DNA of 34,694 nt, taken from G020354085 sp964629975 (GTDB taxonomy: Bacteria > Pseudomonadota > Gammaproteobacteria > Acidiferrobacterales > Sulfurifustaceae). This document shows, in pieces, positions 15,535 through 23,676 of the stretch. The DNA lies in assembly GCA_964629975.1 (NCBI GenBank), contig CAZVUN010000019.1, positions 1-34,694 on the forward strand, read 5' to 3'. The notes below the pieces were generated by a model. The model had not been told where the DNA came from, did no database searches, and saw nothing but the letters and a program-made list of their open reading frames with translations. Numbering within the stretch: position 1 is the stretch's first letter; each line of letters begins with the position of its first letter. Both the position numbers and the translations under genes were made by a program.

Positions 15535-16113
15535 TCAGGCGGCGCGCCGGTAGCCGGTGAGAAAATTGGCGAGCAGTTCGTGGCCGAATTGCGTCAGGAT
15601 CGACTCGGGGTGGAACTGCACACCCTCGACCGGCAGCTGCTTGTGACGCACGCCCATGATCTCGCCATCCTCGGTCCAGGCGGTGATCTCGAGACAGTCC
15701 GGCAGGCTTGCACGCTCGATCACGAGCGAGTGGTAGCGCGTCGCCTCGAAGGGGCTCGGCAGGCCGCGAAACACGCCCTGCCCGTTGTGATGGATCATCG
15801 AGGTCTTGCCGTGCATCAGCTGCCGGGCGCGCACGATGCGCCCGCCGAACGCCTGGCCGATGCTCTGGTGGCCCAGACATACGCCGAGGATCGGGATCCT
15901 GCCGGCGAGCTTGCGGATGGTTTCGACCGACACGCCGGCCTCGCTCGGCGTGCACGGCCCCGGCGAGATCACGATGTGGTCGGGCCGCATGGCCTCGATC
16001 TCGGCGACCGTGATCTGGTCGTTGCGGAACACGCGCACGTCCTCGCCCAGCTCACCCAGGTACTGGACGAGGTTGTAGGTGAAGGAGTCGTAGTTGTCGA
16101 TCATCAACAGCAC
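15535..16113 (-). CDS. trpG: Anthranilate synthase component II (glutamine amidotransferase)
   Basis: Class I glutamine amidotransferase that supplies ammonia to TrpE. The 192-residue protein starts MLLMIDNYDSFTYNLVQYLG and has the oxyanion-loop ISPGPCTPSEAG, the nucleophile Cys79 in GVCLGHQ, and the His-Glu pair in VQFHPES near residue 170. It could also serve folate synthesis as PabA, since many bacteria share one subunit; position in the trp operon favours TrpG. Confidence 0.95.
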   Translation of the reverse strand: MLLMIDNYDSFTYNLVQYLGELGEDVRVFRNDQITVAEIEAMRPDHIVISPGPCTPSEAGVSVETIRKLAGRIPILGVCLGHQSIGQAFGGRIVRARQLMHGKTSMIHHNGQGVFRGLPSPFEATRYHSLVIERASLPDCLEITAWTEDGEIMGVRHKQLPVEGVQFHPESILTQFGHELLANFLTGYRRAA

Positions 16114-16162
16114 GGCGGTGTCCTCGCATCGTCGCCGGCGGCGCGCGTCGCCGCGCCGGATA

Positions 16163-16573
16163 CTACCGCCGGATACCGCTGCCGAGGCGCGGCGCTGGCC
16201 GCGCCCGCGGGTACGGCGGGATCACCGGTACCGCCCACCACGCGCGGTCCGCCACCGGCACGGCGGAGGGCCGCTCGATCACCACGATGGTGACCGCCGC
16301 GGCACGCGGGCGCATCGGCTCCTTCGCCCGTTCCTTGCGCTCTTGGTCGCGCTCGGCGTGGTAGGCCGCGAACAGCTCGTGCTGCGCCTGCGCCTGGCGC
16401 ACCCGTTCCTCGTTCGGTGGCGGCGCGGGCATCAACAGGGAGAGGGTCCGCGCGTCGCGCGGCGGCAGGGATGAATAGCTCACCCGCCCGGGGCGATCGA
16501 CCGACTCGTAGATCGGCTCGGCGGCCGTCGCCCCCGCCAGCAGCAACAGCACAATGCCCAACGGCACGCGCAT
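16163..16573 (-). CDS. Secreted DUF4124-like small protein
   Basis: A 136-residue exported protein. The N-terminus is a signal peptide (VPLGIVLLLLAGATAAEP), followed by IYESVDRPGRVSYSSLPP, a version of the DUF4124 pattern (aromatic, acidic, Gly, then YSD/YSS and PP) common in gammaproteobacterial periplasmic proteins. A charged, likely helical segment follows (about 52-85), and then a Pro/Arg-rich tail. It sits between trpE and trpG on the same strand (71 and 49 bp gaps), with no evident link to tryptophan synthesis. Function unknown. Confidence 0.75.
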   Translation of the reverse strand: MRVPLGIVLLLLAGATAAEPIYESVDRPGRVSYSSLPPRDARTLSLLMPAPPPNEERVRQAQAQHELFAAYHAERDQERKERAKEPMRPRAAAVTIVVIERPSAVPVADRAWWAVPVIPPYPRARPAPRLGSGIRR

Positions 16574-16644
16574 CGGATCTCACCCCGGATGCGGTCGGCC
16601 CGGCAACATTATGCGACCGGCCGGCGGGCGTGTCGAACCGCGCG

Positions 16645-18135
16645 CTAGGCACGCGAAACCCCTAGGCCGCCTGCGGCCAAGGCCACGGCCCGGAAGATGG
16701 CGCGCGCCTTGTTCATGGTCTCGTCCCACTCGTTGCGCGGGATGGAATCGGCCACGATGCCGGCCCCGGCCTGGATGAAGAGCTGCCCGCCCTTGATGAC
16801 CGCGGTGCGAATGGCGATGGCCGTGTCCATGTTGCCGCCCCAGCCGAGATAGCCAACCGCCCCGGCATAGATGCCGCGGCGGGTCGGCTCGAGCTCCTCG
16901 ATGATCTCCATGGCGCGCACCTTGGGCGCGCCGCTCACCGTGCCGGCCGGGAAGGTGGCGCGCAACACGTCGATCGCATCCATGCCATCCCGCAGCGCGC
17001 CGGTGACGTTGGACACGATGTGCATCACGTGCGAATAGCGCTCGATCACCATCTGGTCGGAGACGCGCACGCTGCCGGTCTTGGCCACGCGACCGACGTC
17101 GTTGCGGCCGAGGTCGACCAGCATGATGTGCTCGGCGCGCTCCTTCGGATCGGCGAGCAACTCCTCTTCGAGGCGTTTGTCCTGCGCGTCGTCGCGTCCG
17201 CGCGGACGCGTGCCGGCGATCGGGCGCACCGTCACCTGCCCGTCCTCCAGTCGCACCAGGATCTCCGGTGAGGAGCCGACGATGTGCAGATCGGCGAGAT
17301 CCAGGAAATACATGTAGGGCGAGGGGTTGAGCGTGCGCAGCGCCCGGTACAGGTCGAGCGGCGCGGCCGTGTACGGGATGGTCAGGCGCTGCGACAGCAC
17401 GACCTGCATGATGTCGCCGGCGCGGATGTATTCGAGCGCGCGCTCGACGGCGCGCTCGAAACCGGCCTGCGAGAACGCCGACACGAAATCGGTTTCGTCG
17501 ACCGCGCGCGCTGCCGGCGCCACTGCGTGCGTCACCGGATCGTTCAGCCGCGCGACCAGTTGATCGAGCCGCTCGTTCGCCGCTGCATAGGCATCGCTGG
17601 TCGCGGGGTCGGCATGGATCACGACGTAGAGCTTGCCCTTCAGATTGTCGAACACCACGACCTCGTCCGACACCAGCAACAGGATGTCGGGTGCCCCGAT
17701 GGCGTCGGGCTTGTGCATGGCGCCGAGGCGCGGCTCGATGTAGCGGATCGTCTCGTAGCCGAAGTAACCGACCAGCCCGCCGGTGAAGCGCGGCAGCCCC
17801 GCGACCGCCGGTACGCGGTAGCGCGCCTGGAAGCGGCGCACCGCCTCGAGCGGGTCGGCCACGGTTTCGCGCTCGACCACCGCGCCGTCGCGCTCGATCG
17901 TGAGCTCGTGGTCGCGCACCCGCAGCACCGTGCGCGCCGGCAGACCGATGATCGAGTAGCGGCCCCACTTCTCGCCGCCCTGCACCGACTCGAACAGGTA
18001 GGAATACGGACCGCGCGCAAGCTTGAGGTAGACCGACAGCGGGGTGTCCAGGTCGGCGAGCACCTCGCGCATCAGGGGGATGCGGTTATACCCCTGGGCA
18101 GCGTACTGAGCGAAGGCTTGTTGGCTTGACGACAT
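16645..18135 (-). CDS. trpE: Anthranilate synthase component I
   Basis: Chorismate-utilising large subunit, 496 residues, that forms anthranilate with ammonia from TrpG. The chorismate-binding domain carries AGDIMQVVLSQRL, LNPSPYMYFLDL, PIAGTRPRGRDDAQDK, VDLGRNDVGRV, FPAGTVSGAPKVRAMEII and IQAGAGIVADS. The N-terminal segment with PLMREVLADLDTPLSVYLKL includes the region of the Trp feedback site. ATG 18135 is preceded by GGTGA. It lies 117 bp after gph, a gap that contains a possible leader peptide. Confidence 0.97.
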   Translation of the reverse strand: MSSSQQAFAQYAAQGYNRIPLMREVLADLDTPLSVYLKLARGPYSYLFESVQGGEKWGRYSIIGLPARTVLRVRDHELTIERDGAVVERETVADPLEAVRRFQARYRVPAVAGLPRFTGGLVGYFGYETIRYIEPRLGAMHKPDAIGAPDILLLVSDEVVVFDNLKGKLYVVIHADPATSDAYAAANERLDQLVARLNDPVTHAVAPAARAVDETDFVSAFSQAGFERAVERALEYIRAGDIMQVVLSQRLTIPYTAAPLDLYRALRTLNPSPYMYFLDLADLHIVGSSPEILVRLEDGQVTVRPIAGTRPRGRDDAQDKRLEEELLADPKERAEHIMLVDLGRNDVGRVAKTGSVRVSDQMVIERYSHVMHIVSNVTGALRDGMDAIDVLRATFPAGTVSGAPKVRAMEIIEELEPTRRGIYAGAVGYLGWGGNMDTAIAIRTAVIKGGQLFIQAGAGIVADSIPRNEWDETMNKARAIFRAVALAAGGLGVSRA

Positions 18136-18196
18136 GGGTCACCATGAGTGCACCGGTTGACGGGACGAACGCAATGACGGAGTGGCCGCGCGGCCA

Positions 18197-18238
18197 TCAC
18201 CATCGCGCAATCGCCCCTTGCCAGCTCCGGTGGCTCAT
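18197..18238 (-). CDS. Possible trp leader peptide
   Basis: In the gph-trpE gap an ATG at 18238 opens a 13-codon frame, MSHRSWQGAIARW, with Trp codons at positions 6 and 13; the second is directly before the TGA, and the codon after the stop is also TGG. Immediately after it is a perfect 14-nt palindrome (TGGCCGCGCGGCCA). Trp-rich leader peptides before trpE are the basis of attenuation in many proteobacteria. Against this, the Trp codons are not tandem, the ribosome-binding site is weak, and no terminator with a U run is visible before trpE. Confidence 0.3.
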   Translation of the reverse strand: MSHRSWQGAIARW

Positions 18239-18252
18239 CGGTGCGTCATCGA

Positions 18253-18966
18253 CTATGCGTACAGGCGCAGATACGGCAGGACTTCGGTGAGCGAATCGAC
18301 CACGGCATCGGGGTGCGACTCGCGAATGTCGTGGCCGTGATTATAGCCATAGGTGACGCAAATCACAGGCATGCCGGCGGCACGCGCCGCCTGCACGTCG
18401 TTGCTCGAATCGCCGACCAGCACGCCGTGCTCCGGCGTGATCCCGAAGTACCGGCAGGCGTGCAGCAGCGGCAGCGGGTCGGGTTTCTGTTTCGGCAGGC
18501 TGTCGCCCGACAGCACCAGCTTGAAGTAGCCGTGCAGCCCGAGGTCGCGCAGCAGCGGCAGCGTGAACGCCTCGGCCTTGTTGGTGATGCAGGCGAGCGA
18601 GAAGCCCGCGTCCTGCAGCTGCTTCAGACCCTCGACCACGCCCGGGAACGGCCGCGACAGCTCCGAGACGTTGGCCGCATAGTGGCGCTCGAACACGGCC
18701 AGCGCCCGTTCGTAGACCGCCTGCGCCGGCTCGCCCCACATCTCGCCGGTCAGCGCACGCTTGACCAGGCGCGCCACCCCGTTTCCGATCCAGGTGCGGA
18801 TGGTCGATTCCGGCCACTCGGGTCGACCCAGCTCGCGCAGCATGCGGTTGGCGCAGGCGGCGAGGTCCGGCACCGTGTCGATCAGGGTGCCGTCGAGGTC
18901 GATCATGACCATCTTCACGGCGAGCGGGAACGGCACGGCGCGCGCCGCTGCGCTGGACTGCTCCAT
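18253..18966 (-). CDS. gph: Phosphoglycolate phosphatase (HAD family)
   Basis: HAD-superfamily phosphatase of 237 residues that removes 2-phosphoglycolate. Motif I is MIDLDGTLIDTVPD (Asp23 and Asp25), motif II is in ACITNKAEAFT, the Lys of motif III is in LPKQKPDP, and motif IV is VLVGDSSNDVQAAR. The start could be ATG 18966 or a later codon just before the HAD motif. It lies 13 bp after rpe, and rpe-gph-trpE is a conserved gammaproteobacterial gene order. Confidence 0.93.
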   Translation of the reverse strand: MEQSSAAARAVPFPLAVKMVMIDLDGTLIDTVPDLAACANRMLRELGRPEWPESTIRTWIGNGVARLVKRALTGEMWGEPAQAVYERALAVFERHYAANVSELSRPFPGVVEGLKQLQDAGFSLACITNKAEAFTLPLLRDLGLHGYFKLVLSGDSLPKQKPDPLPLLHACRYFGITPEHGVLVGDSSNDVQAARAAGMPVICVTYGYNHGHDIRESHPDAVVDSLTEVLPYLRLYA

Positions 18967-18979
18967 GACGCGGCTCGCC

Positions 18980-19675
18980 TCAGCTCCCCTTGGCCTTGGC
19001 GAGCTCCGCGCGCATCGCCGCGATCACGCTGTCGTAGCGGTTCGGGTCGCTGCCCTTGCCGGCGCCGAAGATGGCCGAGCCCGCGACGAAGGTATCGGCG
19101 CCGGCCTCGGCGATACTGCGGATGTTGTCGACCTTCACACCGCCGTCGATCTCGAGGCGGATCTTGCGGCCGCTCGCGTCGATCAGCGCCCGCGCCTCGC
19201 GCAGCTTGTCGAGCGCCGAGGGGATGAAGCTCTGCCCGCCGAAGCCGGGGTTGACGCTCATCAAGAGCACCATGTCGACCTTGTCGATCACGTACTTGAG
19301 ATAGTCGAGCGGCGTGGCCGGGTTGAACACCAGCCCGGCCTTGCAGCCCTCGGCCTTGATGAGTTGCAAGGTGCGGTCGATGTGCTCGGAGGCCTCGGGG
19401 TGAAACGTAATATAGGTAGCGCCGGCCTTGGCGAAGTCGGGCACGATGCGATCCACGGGCTTCACCATCAGGTGCACGTCGATAGCGGCCTTCACGCCAT
19501 GCTTGCGCAGCGCCTCGCACACCAGCGGGCCGATGGTGAGGTTCGGCACGTAGTGATTGTCCATGACGTCGAAGTGCACGATGTCGGCACCCGAGGCGAG
19601 GACGTTGTTGACCTCTTCACCCAGGCGAGCGAAGTCGGCAGACAGGATGGACGGGGCAATCTGGTAATCGCGCAT
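18980..19675 (-). CDS. rpe: Ribulose-phosphate 3-epimerase
   Basis: Interconverts ribulose-5-phosphate and xylulose-5-phosphate. The 231-residue TIM-barrel protein shows IAPSILSADFARLGEEV, VHFDVMDNHYVPNLTIGP, DVHLMVKPVDR, LLMSVNPGFGGQSFIP and LEIDGGV, covering the metal ligands and both catalytic Asp residues. ATG 19675 follows a clear AGGTGA site. First gene of the rpe-gph-trp cluster. Confidence 0.97.
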   Translation of the reverse strand: MRDYQIAPSILSADFARLGEEVNNVLASGADIVHFDVMDNHYVPNLTIGPLVCEALRKHGVKAAIDVHLMVKPVDRIVPDFAKAGATYITFHPEASEHIDRTLQLIKAEGCKAGLVFNPATPLDYLKYVIDKVDMVLLMSVNPGFGGQSFIPSALDKLREARALIDASGRKIRLEIDGGVKVDNIRSIAEAGADTFVAGSAIFGAGKGSDPNRYDSVIAAMRAELAKAKGS

Positions 19676-19741
19676 GGTTTCACCTATGGGTGGTTGCCGG
19701 GGCGCGGCGCGGCGCCCGGCACGGTTCGCAGAAAGACGGGC

Positions 19742-19770
19742 ACTTTACCCGAAGCCCCAGCGGTTTTCAG
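19742..19770 (-). promoter_or_regulatory. Candidate promoter of the rpe-gph-trp cluster
   Basis: Minus strand CTGAAA at 19770-19765 and TAAAGT at 19747-19742 have a 17-bp spacer. The hexamers are moderate matches. It lies about 67 bp upstream of the rpe ATG and is the best candidate in a GC-rich gap. Confidence 0.4.
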
Positions 19771-19832
19771 CCGCGACCCCACGCCCGGTGGCTGCGCGCC
19801 GCCTGCGCACGCGCGGCGGCCCGACGGCTCAC

Positions 19833-19838
19833 TATACT
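19833..19838 (+). promoter_or_regulatory. Candidate -10 element of the DUF3530 gene
   Basis: TATACT on the plus strand, followed by a GGGAGG ribosome-binding site at about 19857-19862 and the ATG at 19869. No good -35 hexamer is seen at 16-18 bp. Confidence 0.4.
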
Positions 19839-19868
19839 AAGGGCAGCCGATTTACCGGGAGGTTTTCC

Positions 19869-20663
19869 ATGCGCGTGTGCATCCGGCTCGCCGCCCTGCT
19901 GGCCGCGAGCCTCACCGGCGCGAGCTACGCCGCCAGCACGTCCGATCTCGGGCGCGAGAAGGCGTACGCCGAGCAGATCACCGATCAGCTGGTGGTGGGC
20001 GAGGCGGTGTGGCTAACCGCCGCCGGCCACAAGTTCCTCGGCCTGTACACCGCGCCGGAGGGCGCCCAGCAGGCCTCGAAGGTCGCCGTGATCCTGATCC
20101 ACGGCCGCGGCGTGCATCCGAGCTGGGGCTTCATCGAGACGCTGCGCATGGAGCTGCCCGAGGCCGGCTACCACACGCTCGCATTGCAGATGCCGATCCT
20201 GCGCGAGGGCACGCGGCTGTCAGACTACGCGCGCACCCTGCCCGAGGCGTTCGCGCGGCTCGACGCCGGTGTGGCGCATCTCAAGCGCCGCGGTCTCACC
20301 CGGATCTACGTGGTCGGTCACAGCCTCGGCGCCACGACCGCAATCGCGTACGCGGCGCGCTCGCCGCAACCGGCGATCAACGGGATCGCGTCGATCGGCG
20401 CCGACATGGATGCGGCCGGCGGGCCCGACATGCAGCCGCCCCAGCTGCTGGCGCGGGTCAAGCTGCCGGTGCTCGACATCTTCGGGGACAAGGATATCGA
20501 CAGCGTGCTCAAGCGGGCCGGCGAGCGCGCGGCGGCGGCGCAAGGCGCCGGCAACCGCGCCTACCGCCAGGTGCGGGTCGCGTACGCCGACCACTTCTTC
20601 ACCAATCACTACGACGACCTCAAGTCGCAGCTGCTGGCGTGGCTCAAGCAGGTGGCGAAGTAG
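19869..20663 (+). CDS. Exported DUF3530 family alpha/beta hydrolase-like protein
   Basis: A 264-residue protein with a signal peptide ending near residue 22 (AALLAASLTGASYAAS). The alpha/beta-hydrolase elements are AVILIHGRGVHPSW (oxyanion region), VVGHSLGATTA with nucleophile Ser152, LDIFGDKD near 212 supplying Asp, and YADHFF near 242 supplying His. The pattern matches DUF3530 proteins, found in many gammaproteobacteria without assigned substrate. The open frame extends upstream, but ATG 19869 has a GGGAGG site and gives the signal peptide. Confidence 0.85.
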   Translation: MRVCIRLAALLAASLTGASYAASTSDLGREKAYAEQITDQLVVGEAVWLTAAGHKFLGLYTAPEGAQQASKVAVILIHGRGVHPSWGFIETLRMELPEAGYHTLALQMPILREGTRLSDYARTLPEAFARLDAGVAHLKRRGLTRIYVVGHSLGATTAIAYAARSPQPAINGIASIGADMDAAGGPDMQPPQLLARVKLPVLDIFGDKDIDSVLKRAGERAAAAQGAGNRAYRQVRVAYADHFFTNHYDDLKSQLLAWLKQVAK

Positions 20664-20670
20664 CGCGCCG

Positions 20671-21369
20671 CTAGCGATCGCGCCGCGTGAGCAGCCAGCG
20701 ACTGGCATCGCGAATGCCGCGCCCGAGCACGCGCGCACCGCGTTCGAGCGGCGTATTGCGGTCGCGCGCGAGCCAGTCCTTCTCCTGCGCGCTGAGCCAT
20801 TGCGGCTGATGCGTGCGCTTGAGGCGCGCCACCGCCACCCGGTCGGCCTGGCACAATCGCCGGTAGGCCCAGCGCTGCAGCGGGTTCCACCACGGCCCGC
20901 GCCCGAGGTGCGCGACGAAATCGACGCAGCACGGCTCGCCCGCCGCATCGATCAGGATGTTGCCCTCGCTGCGCAGGTCGCAATGCGCCACACCGCGCGC
21001 ATGGATTGCGTCGACCAGCCGGTTGAAGCGTTCGAAGAACTCGAGCGGCAGCGCGCCGCGCGGCATGCCCTTGACCGCCTCGCCCGGCAGGTACTCGATG
21101 AGCAGCGCCTGGCCGCCGAAGCGGCGCAACAGGCGCGGCACGCCCCGCTGGCCGGCGAGGCGTGTGAGCGCGCGCGCCTCGCGCCACACGAGCAGCGGGC
21201 CGATCAGGCGGCGAAAGCGCGGATCGGCGTATGAATAGTCCTTGAGCACCGCCTGCGCACCGTCGACCTCGACGAGCGCGACCTGCGGGCGCGAGCCCTC
21301 GCCGCGGCGGAACACACGGCGCGTGCGCGCATGCAACTCGGGGAGCGTCAATTCCAGCAGGGGGTTCAT
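20671..21369 (-). CDS. Kinase-fold protein (Ser/Thr- or lipopolysaccharide-kinase-like)
   Basis: A 232-residue minimal protein-kinase fold. Lys43 (AVLKDYS) fits the ATP lysine and Glu64 (WREARAL) the helix-C glutamate. The catalytic loop is HCDLRSEGNILID with Asp131 and Asn137, and Asp150 in CCVDF replaces the DFG Asp. The kinase active site therefore seems intact, although the protein is short. Relatives are annotated as predicted serine/threonine kinases or as LPS core (WaaP-like) kinases; the two cannot be separated here. It is convergent with the DUF3530 gene, with only 7 bp between stops. Confidence 0.75.
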   Translation of the reverse strand: MNPLLELTLPELHARTRRVFRRGEGSRPQVALVEVDGAQAVLKDYSYADPRFRRLIGPLLVWREARALTRLAGQRGVPRLLRRFGGQALLIEYLPGEAVKGMPRGALPLEFFERFNRLVDAIHARGVAHCDLRSEGNILIDAAGEPCCVDFVAHLGRGPWWNPLQRWAYRRLCQADRVAVARLKRTHQPQWLSAQEKDWLARDRNTPLERGARVLGRGIRDASRWLLTRRDR

Positions 21370-21467
21370 CGGTGCGGTCGGACAGGACGCCGGTCGGGTA
21401 GTGGCGCTGCGTGCGCTGTGCGAGAATCGCCGCCACCAACGCCCCGAGCGAATCGAACCGGCATCTT

Positions 21468-21938
21468 ATGCCAATCGCCATCACCCTGCATCTGCTCGCC
21501 GCCGTCATCTGGGTCGGCGGCATGTTCTTCGCCTACGTCGCGCTGCGGCCGGTGGCCGCACGCCTGCTCGAGCCGCCCCAGCGTCTGCCGTTGTGGGAGC
21601 AGACCTTCGCGCGCTTCTTCCCGTGGGTGTGGGCGGCGGTGCTGCTGCTGCCGGCCAGCGGTTACTGGATGATCCTGGTGCCGTTTGAGGGCTTCGCCAA
21701 CGTCGGCCTGCACGTGCATGTCATGCACGCGCTCGGGCTCGCCATGTTCGCGATCTTCCTGCACGTCTACTTCGCGCCCTATCGCCGGCTGCGCCGTGCG
21801 GTGGCGGCGAAGGACTTCCCCGCCGCCGGGCGGCAGCTCGCGCAGATCCGCCGGTTCATCGGTATCAATCTCGTGCTCGGCCTGCTCAACATCACGATCG
21901 CCACGGGCGGTGGCTACCTCGCCGGCTACCTGCGCTGA
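21468..21938 (+). CDS. CopD-like four-helix membrane protein
   Basis: A 156-residue protein with four predicted membrane helices. The start HLLAAVIWVGGMFFAYVALR and the internal LHVHVMHALGLAMFAIFLHVYF are like the CopD/HemJ-type helical bundle, with His residues placed to bind metal or haem. The longer frame from 21411 is less likely because ATG 21468 gives the usual N-terminus. It is followed after 14 bp by a dihaem cytochrome, so a membrane electron-transfer or haem/copper role is plausible, but the exact function is unknown. Confidence 0.7.
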   Translation: MPIAITLHLLAAVIWVGGMFFAYVALRPVAARLLEPPQRLPLWEQTFARFFPWVWAAVLLLPASGYWMILVPFEGFANVGLHVHVMHALGLAMFAIFLHVYFAPYRRLRRAVAAKDFPAAGRQLAQIRRFIGINLVLGLLNITIATGGGYLAGYLR

Positions 21939-21952
21939 GCGCCGCATCCGCG

Positions 21953-22615
21953 ATGCGCTGCCGGTCCCTCGTCATCCTTGCCGCCTGCGGCGTGTTGCTC
22001 GCCGCGGTACCCCTGCCCGGGCAGGGCGCGGGCGATGAGTCGCTGCGCGCGCAGCTCGAGGCACGGATCGCTGCGGTACAGAAGGACGCCCGCACGCGCG
22101 AACGCGCCATCGCGGAGGGGCGCGAACATGCCGTGCTGTGCACGTACTGCCACGGCCCCGACGGCAACAGCACCAAGCCCGACATCCCCAATCTCGCCAG
22201 CCAGAACCCGGTCTATCTGCTCGAGCAGATCGAGCGCTTCGCCAGCGGCCGGCGCGTCGACTACACGCGCGTCATGCAGCAGCTCACGCGGCGCATGACG
22301 CCGCAGGAGACACTCGCCCTGGTCGTCTACTACGCCTCGGTGCCGCTCAACCCGGCGCGCGCCGACATCGCGCAGGCGCAGCAGGGCCTGCCGCTCTACC
22401 AGCGCGTCTGTCAGGGCTGTCACGGCAAGGACGGCAATGGTGTCGCCGGCTACGCGCGCATCGCCGGCCAGCAGCCGCAGTACGTGACCGCCACGCTCAA
22501 GGCCTACCGCGACCGCACTCCCGGGCGGCTGTCGCCCGAGATGGACGCCGTCACGCGCGGCCTGAGCGACGCCGATATCTCGGCACTCGCCGCCTACGTC
22601 GCCAACCTGCGCTGA
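21953..22615 (+). CDS. Dihaem cytochrome c, c4-like
   Basis: A 220-residue exported protein with a signal peptide to about residue 26 and two class I cytochrome domains, with CTYCH at 63-67 and CQGCH at 153-157. Candidate axial Met ligands follow each, near 108-115 and 197. The two-domain layout and length fit cytochrome c4, a periplasmic electron shuttle to terminal oxidases or other redox enzymes. An unusual charged segment (about 28-58) separates the signal from the first haem domain. It is in an apparent operon with the CopD-like gene. Confidence 0.9.
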   Translation: MRCRSLVILAACGVLLAAVPLPGQGAGDESLRAQLEARIAAVQKDARTRERAIAEGREHAVLCTYCHGPDGNSTKPDIPNLASQNPVYLLEQIERFASGRRVDYTRVMQQLTRRMTPQETLALVVYYASVPLNPARADIAQAQQGLPLYQRVCQGCHGKDGNGVAGYARIAGQQPQYVTATLKAYRDRTPGRLSPEMDAVTRGLSDADISALAAYVANLR

Positions 22616-22731
22616 CGTGCCGGCGCGCGGCGCCGGGATTCCGGCGCAGCGCCGGCGCACACGCCGCGGGCTAAAGCGTGGCCGCGCGCGGCCGATACCC
22701 CGGTGGGTGCCTGTTCCTGCCGAGGTCTCGC

Positions 22732-23511
22732 GTGTCGCTGCTTCACATCCTGCGCTCGTCGTGCGCCGCGTCCGTGTGCGGCGTTGTCATCGTCCTGCTC
22801 AGCGCCACGGCGCAGGCCGCCGAGCGCGGCCATCCGATGGGCATGCAGTGCACCAGCTGCCACCTCTCGGGTGAACCGGCCGACGTGCGCACGGGCGGGC
22901 GCCTGATCGCGAGCCAGGAACAGATGTGCGGCAGCTGCCATCGCGGCGCCAAGGAGATGAGTCACCCGAGCGGCTTTCGTCCGGCGCGCAGCGTCAACGC
23001 CAGCCTGCCGCTCGACGGCCAGGGACAGATGACCTGCAGCACCTGCCACGACGTGCACGGCACGAGCGCCGGGTTGCTGCGCGGCAGTGCGCGCGGGCGC
23101 GAGTTCTGCGCCACCTGCCACGACGCCGGCTTCTTCGCCGCCATGAAGGACCGCGGCGAGTCGCTCACGGTCTCGGCCCACCTCGACGCGCGCCGCGCCT
23201 TCAGTCGCCTCGGCGTCGACGGCTACTCGGCCCGTTGCCTGAGTTGCCACGGTGACGCCGGCGAGCAGCATTCTGCCGCGCGCCGCCTGCGTCACGGCGG
23301 CGGGCGCTCCAATCACCCGGTCGGGGTCAGCTACAACGACGCCCTGCGCCACGGGACCTATCGTTCGCCCGCGGCACTGCCGCGCCAGGTGTTCCTGCCG
23401 GACGGCAAGGTCGGGTGCGTGTCCTGCCATGAGGGCTACAGCCGCGAACATGGCCGCCTGGTCATGACGCTCGACAAATCGAAGCTGTGCATGAGCTGCC
23501 ACGCGCTCTAG
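22732..23511 (+). CDS. Seven-haem c-type cytochrome
   Basis: A 259-residue exported protein with seven CXXCH motifs starting at residues 40, 66, 102, 126, 169, 229 and 253. They are densely packed as in cytochrome c3/NrfB-like proteins, and many extra His residues could give bis-His ligation. The frame is open from 22678, but I chose the GTG at 22732 because it has a GAGG site and begins directly with a good signal peptide (VCGVVIVLLSATAQAAE). The segments CSTCHDVHG and CVSCHEG resemble doubled CXXCH motifs of multihaem electron conduits. The redox partner is unknown. Confidence 0.9.
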   Translation: MSLLHILRSSCAASVCGVVIVLLSATAQAAERGHPMGMQCTSCHLSGEPADVRTGGRLIASQEQMCGSCHRGAKEMSHPSGFRPARSVNASLPLDGQGQMTCSTCHDVHGTSAGLLRGSARGREFCATCHDAGFFAAMKDRGESLTVSAHLDARRAFSRLGVDGYSARCLSCHGDAGEQHSAARRLRHGGGRSNHPVGVSYNDALRHGTYRSPAALPRQVFLPDGKVGCVSCHEGYSREHGRLVMTLDKSKLCMSCHAL

Positions 23512-23579
23512 GCGCGCGGCACCACCCCGAAGACCCCGCACGGACCCGGGTCTGCGCCCTGCCGGGAGCAGGCCCGTGC

Positions 23580-23585
23580 TACAAT
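23580..23585 (+). promoter_or_regulatory. Extended -10 promoter of ccmF-ccmH-ccmI
   Basis: TGCTACAAT at 23577-23585 fits an extended -10 (TGnTATAAT with one mismatch in the hexamer). The -35 region is poor, as is common for extended -10 promoters. The transcript would have a leader of about 85 nt before the ccmF ATG, which has AAGGAGA just upstream. Confidence 0.5.
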
Positions 23586-23676
23586 GCGCGCCCGATAAAC
23601 CCAGCGATTTGCCGGGTAAATCCCGCGCATCGAAGTCGATCCGCGCCGCCGCCACCACCCCGCTGAAGGAGACGTC

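Noticed and set aside
13192..16293. 1033-codon open frame on the plus strand
   Set aside because: It is antisense to trpD, the MFS gene and trpG, has biased Arg/His/Gly composition and no family content; it is a high-GC shadow frame.
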